The notes below the pieces were generated by a model that saw only the letters and a list, made by a program, of their open reading frames with translations, did not search any database and had not been told where the DNA came from. Below, piece by piece: positions 11,961-20,380 of a stretch of DNA of 64,000 bases. Location: assembly GCA_023055505.1 (NCBI GenBank), contig JALIRH010000099.1, positions 139,001-203,000 on the forward strand. The letters run 5' to 3'. The first letter of the stretch is position 1; each line of letters begins with the position of its first letter. A program made the translations under genes and the position numbers. This stretch comes from Callipepla californica brunnescens. Lineage: Eukaryota > Chordata > Aves > Galliformes > Odontophoridae.

Positions 11961-12825
11961 GTCCGTGTTTTACCAGACCGAATAGCGCAAGCTAAACTTA
12001 GCCACTCCTTCTTTCATCAGAATGCTGGAGGTCTTAAACGACAGTCTGGGCTTACCTCCCAACAAGCATCAAACATTACAGCGGTATGTCCCGACTGCCA
12101 GAGGCATTCTTTCCCATCAATAGCAGGGGGGGTTAACCCCAGAGATCTGCAGAGCCTCCAGCTATGGCAAATGGATGTCACACATTACCCATGGTTTGGT
12201 AAGCTGAAATATACACATTCCTCGATTGATACTTTTTCCGGAGCTTTATTTTCCTCTTGTCATACAGGAGAAAAGGCACGAGATGTTCGCAAGCGTTTGC
12301 TGCGTGCTTTTGCTACATTAGGTATCCCTTCCCAATTAAAAACAGATCATGGTCCTGCATATACCTCCGCTGCGACAAAAGCCTTCCTGGATTCTTGGGG
12401 CATTATGCACATCACCGCGATCCCTCATTCCCCTCCAGGTCAATTGAGCGGTCACACCAATCTTTAAAGTGTCTATTAGCACAACAGAAAGGGGGAATGG
12501 GAGCTTCCCCTCCTGAGGAGCGACTACATAAAGCTCTTGATGTTTTCACTTTTTGAATTCTTCTCTGCTAGATACCAATCCCCCGATAGTCCGACATTTT
12601 AGTTCGAATATCACATTGGAAAGAAGAATCAAGGCTCCGGTGTTGATTCGCCACCCAGAAACAGGTATGATAATGGGGCCATATCCTCTTGTCACATGGG
12701 GGAGAGGTTATGCTTGTGTCTCCACAGGAAAAGGCCCCAGGTGGATTCCTGCGAAGAACGTGAAACCATACCGCGAGGAACAGACTTGGTCGACAACAGA
12801 TGAAAACACAACCAAGGAAGGATGA
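11961..12825 (+). pseudogene. pol: ERV integrase, broken by frameshift at the catalytic Glu
   Basis: Integrase inserts viral DNA into the host genome. Three domains are visible. (1) An HHCC zinc-binding region: His codons at 12,003 and 12,015 and a CPDC pair near 12,085-12,097. (2) An RNase-H-fold catalytic core with Asp at 12,174-12,176 (WQMD) and Asp at 12,345-12,347 (KTDHG); the Glu codon at 12,446-12,448 lies in another frame. The second-Asp-to-Glu distance is 101 nt, seven short of the usual D-X35-E spacing, which points to a small deletion. (3) A C-terminal DNA-binding domain at 12,553-12,825 with the Trp-rich SH3-like pattern (GPRWIP). Confidence 0.85.
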
Positions 12826-12902
12826 GACCAGCTACTGTATGGACTTGACTTCTTGAAATTTCAGGACTCTCTACTGGTTTTATTACCCTCCCAAAAACGA
12901 AT

Positions 12903-13985
12903 GTGTGGCTTACACTTGCTAATATTACTCATCAGGAAACACTTTGCTTAGCCACTGCAACTGCACAAAATCCCTTCTCTACCCGCTTGGTGGGCTTTCC
13001 CATAGACGAGTGGCCAATCCCTGGTCCCTCACGAGCAATCTTTACTGGCACAAATTCGGTAGATAATTGGGATGGATGGGTTCCATATCTTCCGTCTGCC
13101 AAATTAGAGCCACAAGAAATAGATTTCTTAGGATCTATAAGAATGGACTTCTGCCTGAGATTCCATTCTACTGGAAAAAATAAAACCAAACTATGGGATG
13201 TCAGTCCCGTAGACACAGCCATCAATAACCAAACTCTGTGGTGTAATTACACCTCACCCAGCCTTTCAAAATCAGTAAATGCTCCTTTACAGTTACCAGA
13301 TGGAGTTTTCCGTAGTTGCGCTGACCGGGCATGGCCTGCCATTCCTTCTTACATTAGAGGTGGGCCATGTAGTCTCGGGCGTTTAACCATCCTTACCCGA
13401 AATGAGACAACTGTCTTGCAATGGAGAAAGAAATATTCTCATCACCGTTTTAGGAGAATGACCCACACCTTCAGATCAGATTGTGATGATAACATGAAGT
13501 TTTGGAACAGGGAGACCATAGGAGCCGTTTCCTTTTTCACACCGCAGGTTGCTGTTGCTAAAGCTTTGGCAACACTGAACAAACTGGGTTCTTGCTTAGC
13601 AAAACAAGGAAATGCCACTAGTTTAGCTTTAACAGGTCTTTTACTTGATGCGGACAGTGTCAGACATGCTGCGCCACAAAATTGCGCTGCTACTGATTTC
13701 CTACTTCTGGCGCAAGGCCATGGCTGGGAGGATTTCGAAGGAATGTGCTGCATGAACCTGTCAGAACATTCCGTTTCAATTCAAGCAAGTATCAAGACCA
13801 TACGGGATGGAGTGAAGAAACTGCAGGAACAGAGGGATTGGGACTGGTTGGACAAATTATTCTCGGGATGGGGGTCTCACCGGATGGCTCCACAGTATCT
13901 TAAAAATGATGTGCTACATTGCGATGATCGTTGTAACGCTTTTGCTGTTACTTCCTTGCATTTTACAATGTGCGCAAAAAGATGA
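12903..13985 (+). pseudogene. env: ERV envelope, internally deleted, 360 codons
   Basis: Open for 360 codons, much shorter than a full retroviral Env, so most of the surface subunit is missing. The C-terminal half resembles an alpharetrovirus-type transmembrane subunit: a hydrophobic fusion-peptide-like stretch (around residues 208-225), a heptad region, and the CX6CC disulfide motif, in which the first cysteine is replaced by Trp (residue 275) while the Cys pair 282-283 remains. The hydrophobic membrane anchor is not in this frame. It appears in the adjacent frame at about 13,874-13,984, suggesting an indel in the G run near 13,870. No working envelope is expected. Confidence 0.8.
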
Positions 13986-14031
13986 TTGACAATGCTACAA
14001 AGAAAATATTCATAACAGAAAGGGGGAGAAG

Positions 14032-14393
14032 TGGGTGATGGCAAAAGTGGGAGTCAGACGGAACTGTTAGCTAAGCAGGAATCAGGCCATAAACCTTGGA
14101 CGTAGGCTGTGTAAAGCTGATAAGCTTGAGACAACCATGTCTAAGGAGTGAAAAGAAACAGAAGACAGTAATGGATAGCAATAAGAAACTGTTTGTTTAG
14201 ATGACTAGGAGTGTTTTATATTCTTGACCTGTTAACACTGAGGAGTGTAAATTCCCTCAATTAGATCCTTGCAGCTTCCCCCAGTTAGATCCTAACACAC
14301 ACTGCTTCTCTGTCTATCTAAGCTTTGAGTTGTTGCTTAAGAAATGGAACATTAGCTAGCATCAAGCTGGGTTCCCGACCCTTCATTGTAACA
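14032..14393 (+). mobile_element. 3' LTR of the class II ERV
   Basis: A purine-rich AGAAAGGGGGAGAAG tract ends at 14,031, followed by TGGGTGATGG (5' TG) and ending TTGTAACA (3' CA) at 14,393; about 362 bp. An AT-rich TTTATATTC word near 14,214 could be a TATA box. No clear AATAAA was found. The 10-bp GGGTC minisatellite begins immediately after the CA, so no target-site duplication can be checked. Confidence 0.7.
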
Positions 14394-14527
14394 GTCTGTG
14401 GGTCTCTCTGGGTCCCGCTATGGGTCCCAATATGGTTTGCTGTGGGTCACTGTGGGTCCTGCTATGGGTCGCTGTGGGTCTCTATATGCCCCAGGAGATC
14501 CCTAAGGGGCTGCAGTTCCCCTCCACG

Positions 14528-14548
14528 CCACCAGGGGAGGGGGCGCTC
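14528..14548 (+). promoter_or_regulatory. CTCF-like word 1 (with insertion)
   Basis: CCACCAGGGGAGGGGGCGC lies inside the first repeated block. It resembles the CTCF core but carries about five extra bases between the CCACCAG half and the GGGGGCGC half, so it is probably weak or dead. Confidence 0.4.
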
Positions 14549-14839
14549 TCACGTGATGTCTCTGTGCCTTCCTATTGCTCTCTGAGGTTTTCTATGGGTC
14601 GCTGTGGGTCCCGGCATGGGTTGCTTTGGGTCAAGCTGTGGGTCACTGTGGGTCGCTGTGGGTCTCGCTATGGGTCACTGTGGGTTGCTGTGGTTTGCTA
14701 TGAGTCTCTATGGGTTGCTGTGGGTCGCTGTGGGTCACGCTATGGGTCCCAATAGGGTTCGCTGTGGGTCGGTGTGGGTCCTGCTATGGGTCTCTACGTG
14801 CCCCAGGAGATCCCTAAGGGGCTGCAGTTCCCCTTCACG

Positions 14840-14853
14840 CCACCAGAGGGAGC
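14840..14853 (+). promoter_or_regulatory. CTCF-like word 2
   Basis: CCACCAGAGGGAGC fits the CTCF core consensus CCASYAGRKGGCRS with one mismatch. Same block context as the others (GGGGCTGCAGTTCCCC upstream, CTCTCAC downstream). Confidence 0.5.
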
Positions 14854-15086
14854 TCTCACATGATGTCGCTGTGTCTCTACGGCTTCCTATTGCTCTCTGT
14901 GTTTTCCTATTGGGCGCTATGTGTCGCTATGGGTCCCAATATGCTTCGCTGTGGGTTACTGTGGGTCACTGTGGATCGCTATGGGTTGCTATGGATCGCT
15001 TTGGTTTGCTGTGGGTCCTGCTATGGGTCTCTGTGGGTCTCTAAGGTTCCCAATGGATCCCTAAGGGGCTGCAGTTCCCCTCCACG

Positions 15087-15100
15087 CCACCAGGGGGCGC
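15087..15100 (+). promoter_or_regulatory. CTCF-like word 3 (best match)
   Basis: CCACCAGGGGGCGC matches the vertebrate CTCF core motif at every position. It is followed by TCTCACGTAATG. The motif match is seen directly; binding is an inference. Confidence 0.6.
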
Positions 15101-15863
15101 TCTCACGTAATGTCGCTGGGTCTCTAGGGCTCCTTATTGCTATCAGTGGTTTCCTATTGGGCGCTATGGGTCGCTGTGGGTCACTATGCGTCGCTATCGA
15201 TCTCTGTGGGCTGCTACGTTTTGCTGCGGGTCTCTATGGGACGCTATGGGTCACTGTGGGTCTTGCTATGTGTATCCATGGGTCGCTATGGGTCGATGTG
15301 GATCGCTATAAGTCTCTACATGTTGCTAAGGGTTGCAATGGGTCGCTGTGGGTCATGCTGTGGGTGTCTGTGGGTCCAGCTATGGGTCATTGTGGGTCGC
15401 AGTGAGTCGCTACGGGTCTCTTCGGGACGCTATGGGTCACTCTAGGTCCTGCTATGGGTCGCTGTGGGTCGCTTTGGGTCTCAGTGGGTCTCTGTGGGTC
15501 ACTGTGGGTTGCTATGGGTCGGTGTGGGTCGCTGTGTGTCGCGGTGGGTCGCTATCGGTCACTATTGGTTGTAATCGGTCTCTGTGGGTTGCTGTGAGTC
15601 GCTGTGGGCCCCCCTATAGGTTGCTGTGGGTCGGCTGGGTCGCTATGGGTTGCTGTGGATGGCTGTGTGTCGCTGTGCCTCTATGAGTCGCTATGGGTTG
15701 CAGTGCGTCGCAATGGGTCAATGTGGTCTGTTACGGGTCGCTGTGGGTTACGCTGTGGGTCCCAATATGGTTCGCTGTGGGTCAGTGTGGGTCCTGCTAT
15801 GAGGCGCTGTTGGTCTCTATGTGCCCCAGGAGATTCCTAAGGAGCTGCAGTTCCCCCTCCACG

Positions 15864-15877
15864 ACACCAGGCGGCGC
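15864..15877 (+). promoter_or_regulatory. CTCF-like word 4
   Basis: ACACCAGGCGGCGC, with two differences from word 3, in the fourth copy of the same block. Confidence 0.45.
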
Positions 15878-16375
15878 TCTCACGAGATGTCGCTGTGTCT
15901 CTGTGGCTCCCTCTTGCTCCCTGTGGTTTTCCATGGGTCGCTGTGGATCGCTATGGGTCCCAATGGGTCGCTGTGGTTCCTGGCATAGGTCGCTATGGGT
16001 CAAGCTGTGGGTCACTTTGGGTTGCTGTGGGTGTCTGTGGGTCCAGCTATAGGTCACTGTGGGTCTCAGTGAGTCGCTGTGGGTCTCTATAAGTCGCTGT
16101 GGGTAACTATGAGTCTCTATGTGTTTCTATGGGTCGCTGTGGGTCTCTATGGGTCGCTGTGGGTCCCGCTGTGGGTCACTGTTGGTTGCTGTGTGAGCTA
16201 TCGGTCTCTGTGGGTTGCTGTGGTTCCCCCTATAGGTTGCTGTGGGTCGGTTGGGTCGCTGTGGGTCCCGCTATGGGTCGCTGTGAGTCTCTATGGGTCG
16301 CTGTGGGTCTCTATGGGTCAGTGTGGGTCACTGTGGGTCAGTGTGGGTCACTGTGGGTCCCGCAGAAGGCGGTGT

Positions 16376-16559
16376 GCCCAGAGCGAAGCCACGCCCAGCT
16401 ATGGGGCGGATGTGGGGCAGCTACGGGGCAGCCATGGGTCACCATGGATCTCCATGGGGTCCCTACGGATCTCAATGGGGTCTCCACTGATCTCAGTGGA
16501 TCTCAATGGGGTGGCTATGGGGCAGCTGTGGGGCAGCAATGGGGCACTGACCTATTCCC
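16376..16559. repeat. Transition between minisatellite families
   Basis: Short mixed sequence in which GGATCTC/CCATGG and GGCTATGGGGCAGCTGTGGGGCAGC words appear. The latter are the same words that build the 11-bp array at 38.6-50.1 kb, linking the two arrays. No gene seen. Confidence 0.7.
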
Positions 16560-17400
16560 CTCAGAATGCCGCCACTGCATCTCCTCCACCTCCTGCGGGA
16601 GCACCTCTGTGGGGCAGAACTCTGCCCCACACCTTCACCCCAAACATCCACACCACAGCTCAGCCCCACAGCGCTGCCCCACATCCCACACATTTGCCCC
16701 ACATCTCTGCCCCTCATCCCCTGGCCACACAGCTCAGCCCCACATCCCACAGCTCAGCCCCTCATCCCACACCTGGCCCCAGAGCTCAGCCCTGTGGCTC
16801 TGCCCCACACATCTGCCCCAAACCCCACACCTGGACCCACAGCTCAGCCCCACATCCCTCAGCTCTGCACCACAGCTCAGCCCCTCACCCCACACCTGGC
16901 CCCAGAGCTCAGCCCTGTGGCTCTGCCCCACACATCTGCCCCAAACCCCACACCTGGACCCACAGATCTGCCCCACATCCCACAGCTCTGCCCCACGGCT
17001 CAACCCCACAACTCAGCCCCATAGTGCTGCCCCATATCCCACACCTCAGCCCCACGGCTCAACCCCAATCTGCACATACCTGCCCCACATCCCACAGCTC
17101 TGCCCCACATACCTACCTGCCCCACAGATCAGCCCCACATTCCACAGCTCTGCCCCATGGATCAGCCTCACATCCCGCAGCTCAGCCCCGCATCTGAGCC
17201 CCACATCTGCTCATACCTGCACCACACCTCCGCCCCCCAACCGCCACAGCTCTGCCCCACAGATCCACCCCACAGCTCAGCCCCGCATCCCACAGCTCTG
17301 CCCCAATCAGTGCACCTGGACCCACAACTCTGCCCCACAGCTCTGCCCCAAGCCTGGACCCCACACCCACGACCCCAGCCCCAAATCCCTGCCCCATAAC
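16560..17400. repeat. CCCCACAGCTC-type minisatellite
   Basis: C-rich repeats of AGCTCAGCCCCACATCCCAC type. A block containing CACACCTGGCCCCAGAGCTC is duplicated with 123-bp spacing (16,771 and 16,894). The Pro/His/Ser-rich open frames in three phases are repeat translations and are not called. Confidence 0.85.
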
Positions 17401-17429
17401 CCCATAACCTGACCCCGGCCCCATAACCG

Positions 17430-17775
17430 CCCCTCCCGCCCTGCCACTGACCACGTGCTCTGCTTCCAGCTCCGCTTCCACCATGCGGCCGCTTCCGGCC
17501 CCACGGCACAGCTCGGCCAATCACAGCACAGATCGGCAGCGGAAAGGGCGGGGTGTGGGGTAGCGAGGCGGAACAGTGCCACTGGAACGAGGCACGATGA
17601 CCGGAAATGACTGAAACTTCTGGGAGCGCGGATTTCCGGCAGCGAGCGGGGCATTGTGGGTAAGGAGGCGGAAGCACGCCTGGAAGTGGGAAACCGGAAG
17701 CCAGTGGGAAGCGAGTGGGCGTGGCCAACGTTAAGCCTCGCATTCGAGCCACGCCCCAACGTGCAATGACCCGAA
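17430..17775. promoter_or_regulatory. CpG-rich promoter-like block
   Basis: CpG density rises sharply and the tandem repeats stop. Visible core-promoter words are CCAAT (17,517-17,521, in GGCCAATCAC), a GC box GGGCGGGG (17,546-17,553), ETS words CCGGAA at 17,601 and near 17,693, and a good ZNF143/STAF-like site on the minus strand (TACCCACAATGCCCCG, about 17,647-17,662). No TATA box was noted. No convincing first exon could be assigned on either side. It may be the orphaned promoter of a gene lost in the rearrangements, or one whose exons lie elsewhere. Confidence 0.55.
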
Positions 17776-18060
17776 GTGACCCTGATGTGACGCAAAATGA
17801 CCCCAAATATCCCAGATTACTTCCAACACTTCTTGGAAGCACTGCGCCCCAAAGGGCCCCAAAATGACCCCAAAGTGACCCCAAAACCCTATAACGACCC
17901 CATAAGGACCATATCAAATCCCCTATGGGGTCACTTCTTGGTGTCTCTGCAGGCCACGATGCAGCACTGCACCCCAAAGTGCTCCAGAGTGACCCCAAAG
18001 TGACCGTAAATCGGCCCTAATGACCCCAAAAAACCCAAATCCTGGAACGGCCCCAAAACG
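17776..18060. repeat. GACCCCAAA-type minisatellite
   Basis: Tandem GACCCCAAAGT/GACCCCAAAAC words of roughly 10-11 bp, interrupted by pieces of the SGF29-like exon. No independent gene seen. Confidence 0.75.
17931..17975 (-). pseudogene. SGF29: SGF29-like last-exon fragment, copy with stop
   Basis: On the minus strand this short piece repeats the end of the exon at 18,072-18,188: Cys-Cys-Ile-Val-Ala-Cys-Arg-Asp-Thr-Lys-Lys followed by a TGA stop (17,931-17,933). It lacks the upstream half and is embedded in GACCCC repeats. The stop directly after a lysine run is where SGF29 proteins end. Confidence 0.5.
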
Positions 18061-18071
18061 GCCACACGGGG

Positions 18072-18188
18072 TCGCTTCTTCTTGGTGTCCCTGCAGGCCA
18101 CAACGTAGCACTGTGCGACGTTGAGTGGCGATGAATATCCGTCAGCGTACAACGTGTCCTCAAACAGCACCGAGGAATCATCCTGCGG
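18072..18188 (-). pseudogene. SGF29: Probable SGF29 (SAGA factor) last exon, decayed
   Basis: The minus strand shows an AACAG acceptor followed by a 39-codon reading that closely resembles, from memory, the C-terminal end of SGF29/CCDC101. SGF29 is the SAGA-complex subunit whose tandem Tudor domain reads H3K4me3. Recognisable parts are PQDDSSVLFEDT, ADGYSSPLNVAQ and a VVAC...KKK tail. Where the lysine run should be followed by a stop, this copy has CGA (18,072-18,074), so the frame runs on into repeats. No other SGF29 exon was found nearby. The fragment occurs in three partial copies inside minisatellite DNA. The identification needs an alignment. Confidence 0.6.
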
Positions 18189-18770
18189 CTGTTATAGAGC
18201 AATTATGGGGTCAGGGGGAATTTATGGGGTCGGGAGGAAAGCAATGGGGTCAGGGGGAATTATGGGGTCAGGGGGAATTTAAAGGGTTGGAGGGGGAACA
18301 GGGGAACTAATAGGGTCAGAGGGGAAATTAATGGGGTCACGGGGGGAACAGGTGAATTATGGGGACGCGGGGAAAGTAATGGGGTTGGGCTGATGTGACC
18401 TCAAACAGCACCGAGGAATCGTCCTGCGGCTGTTCTAGGGCAATTATAGGGTCGGGGGGAATAGGGGAAGTAACAGGGTCAGGAGGTGAAGTAATGGGGT
18501 CACAGGGGGGAATTGATGGGGTTGGGGGGGAAATTATAGGGTCATGGGGGGGAATTATGGGGTTGGGGGAAAATTGTGGGGTCAGGGGGGAACTAATGGG
18601 ATTTGGGGCTGACATTTGGGGGAAATAATCGGATTCTGGGGCTGATAATGGAGATTTTGGGGTGGAATTGCAGGATTTTGGTGCTGAGTTTTGGGGTCAG
18701 ATATCGACATTATAGGGCTGGGTTATGGGGTCCGTTCGTGCCCTTTTGGGGCCGGGTTCTGTGCTGTGGG
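18189..18770. repeat. GGGGTCAGGGGGAATTAT minisatellite
   Basis: G-rich tandem repeats with a unit of about 18 bp (TTATGGGGTCAGGGGGAA), degenerate, ending in TTTTGGGGC-type sequence before the third CCCTAA unit. G runs of four to seven on the plus strand make it a candidate G-quadruplex tract. Contains the third SGF29-like fragment. Confidence 0.8.
18399..18429 (-). pseudogene. SGF29: SGF29-like exon start, third fragment
   Basis: Minus strand: the same acceptor (GAACAG) and the first ten codons (PQDDSSVLFE) of the 18,072-18,188 exon, then divergence into repeat sequence. Evidently the exon start was copied together with the surrounding minisatellite. Confidence 0.5.
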
Positions 18771-20380
18771 TCCTAAAACTAAAGAGAACCCTACCCCTTC
18801 CACTAAACCTTCATCTACATCCCTAACCCTTACCCTAAACCTAAATCTACACCAAAACCTAACCCTAACCCTAACATGTCTTCTAACTGTAAAACTAATG
18901 CTTCACCTAACCCGAACTGAAACCCTAGGATTAAACCTTACCTAACACCTAGCTATATTCCTAACCCTATCCTGAAACCTAACGTTAACCCTAACCCTAA
19001 AAACAACTTGGAACCAAACCCTAACCCTAACCTAACCCTTATCAGAACCCTAAATCTAATCCTAACCGTTACCTTAATTTAACTCCAATTCTACCTGAAA
19101 TCTAAATGGGACCTTAAAACCAACCCCAAATTTAAGCCCAACCCTAAGCCTAACACAAAGCATTAGATTACCACAGCCATCACCTAACTTCTAACCCTGA
19201 CCCTAACACTAATACTAAACCAAAACAGATTCCAAATACTAACCCAATTCCTATTCTGAAACCCAAAACTATTCCAAAAACAAACCCAAGGCCTAACCTT
19301 TCTCTCACTCTAACAATCAAAGAAAACCTATTCCTAAACCTAATCCTAAATCTAGTCCTAATCCTAACCCTCACCCTTAATCTAACCCTGTCAACGGTTT
19401 ACCGGGCTGGATCGGCCCGGTTCCGTGACGATTGCTGCGGGGACCCACGGACCCACGCCCCAGGAAAGGGCAAGGAAAAAGGGAAAAGGGAAAAGGGAGA
19501 TGGGCCTAGAAACAAAACAGCGGCAACGATCTGAGGAGGAAAGCTAATTTACTAAATAAGATATTAGAAAGCAAAATAACACAATATAATACAATGTAAT
19601 TGGAATTGAGGCTAATGAATCAAACAAAATGAGCAAGAGAGAGTGTCCGATAAACCGAAGGCCTTACGCTAACGCTGAAGGCGATACGGCAGTGAGCACC
19701 CACTGCTGAGTCGATCCCGAAGGAAAGAGAGTGTCCCGTGACCGCTGAGGGTTTTTATCTGTTCCCTCTGAGCGGAAAACACGTAAAAATACAAAGCATC
19801 GCAAAGTCCTCTGGGGAATGTAGTGCTTCTTCTCTTCTCAGACAGGTATACCTGGAATTATCAATGATCTATGGAGCTGGAGTATTAGCTCTTCAACTCC
19901 TAATGCAATACATGATGTTATGATGTGGAATACCAGTACCAAAAAATCATAAAACCATGACAAACCCCAACCCCCACCCAGAAGCTAACACTTAGCATTG
20001 TACAATACCTAAACGTACCCCTAATCCTTATCACTAAACCTAAAAGGAACCTGAAACATAGTGCTAAATCTGACTCGAACCCTAACCCTAAACTTCATCC
20101 TATTCCCAAACCTCGCCCTATTCAGAACCCTATTCCTAACCCGAACACTAACCCTTACTCTATTACTAACTTGAAGACTAACCCTAACAATGAACCAATT
20201 CCTAAACCTTTTCCTTCCTCCAAATTGATTCCTAACACTAACCCTAACCCTAATCAAACCCGAACCCTATTCTTAACCCTAAATCTAACCGTATCCCAAT
20301 CCCTAACTCTTACCATAACCCTAACCCTAAGTCTTACTCTATCACTAACCCTAACCCTACATTAACCCTATCCTAACCCT
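18771..20380. repeat. Subtelomeric CCCTAA unit, third (partial) copy
   Basis: From TCCTAAAACTAAAGAGAACC onward this follows 5,168-6,240, including the TGAAACCTAACG start word (about 18,973), but with more substitutions and small insertions than copies 1 and 2 show to each other. It is split by a solo LTR at 19,389-19,962 and then merges into the long telomere-variant array. Confidence 0.88.
19389..19962 (-). mobile_element. Solo LTR, ERV-L family, with TSD AACCC
   Basis: A 574-bp element; read on the minus strand it begins TGTCATGGTTTTATG and ends GTTGACA. It is flanked on both sides by AACCC (19,384-19,388 and 19,963-19,967). Copies 1 and 2 of the host repeat preserve the empty site with a single AACCC (684-688 and about 6,036). 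The sequence is closely similar to the 5' LTR at 54,022-54,560 (shared GCTAATTTACTAAATAAGA, AACCGAAGGCCTT and CCATGACA words), so it belongs to the same ERV-L family. Confidence 0.92.

Larger units (their letters stand above)
10034..14393 (+). mobile_element. 5'-truncated class II ERV (alpharetrovirus-like) with 3' LTR
   Basis: The order is retroviral: protease tail, reverse transcriptase, RNase H, integrase (zinc-binding, catalytic and C-terminal domains), a short Env, a polypurine tract (about 14,018-14,031) and a 3' LTR. The 5' LTR, primer-binding site and gag are missing. The left edge is fused to TTAGGG-type DNA in the protease region, at the same breakpoint seen at 4,245. Frameshifts and stops interrupt every pol domain. 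The Env transmembrane subunit and RT look most like avian alpharetrovirus-related class II elements, judged from motif style rather than a database search. Confidence 0.85.
14394..16375. repeat. 10-bp minisatellite (GCTATGGGTC / GCTGTGGGTC)
   Basis: Tandem decamers of the form GCTRTGGGTC, degenerate, about 2 kb. Because 3 x 10 bp is 10 codons, all three frames translate to a Met-Gly-Arg-Cys-Gly-Ser-Leu-Trp-Val-like decapeptide and stay open for up to several hundred codons. These frames have no start context, no composition shift and no conserved domain, so they are not called as genes. Four 75-80 bp non-decamer blocks are embedded (about 14,491, 14,803, 15,050 and 15,824). Confidence 0.9.

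Noticed and set aside
16079..17197. 372-codon open frame overlapping the previous one
   Set aside because: Same repeat translated in another phase; simultaneous open phases argue against coding.
16099..17412. 437-codon open frame on the plus strand
   Set aside because: It runs across two different minisatellites; all frames are open because the unit lengths are short and stop-poor. No start context, domain or splice evidence.
17168..17998. 276-codon minus-strand frame across the CpG-rich block
   Set aside because: Extends from minisatellite through the promoter-like DNA into another repeat; the GC-rich, stop-poor composition explains it.
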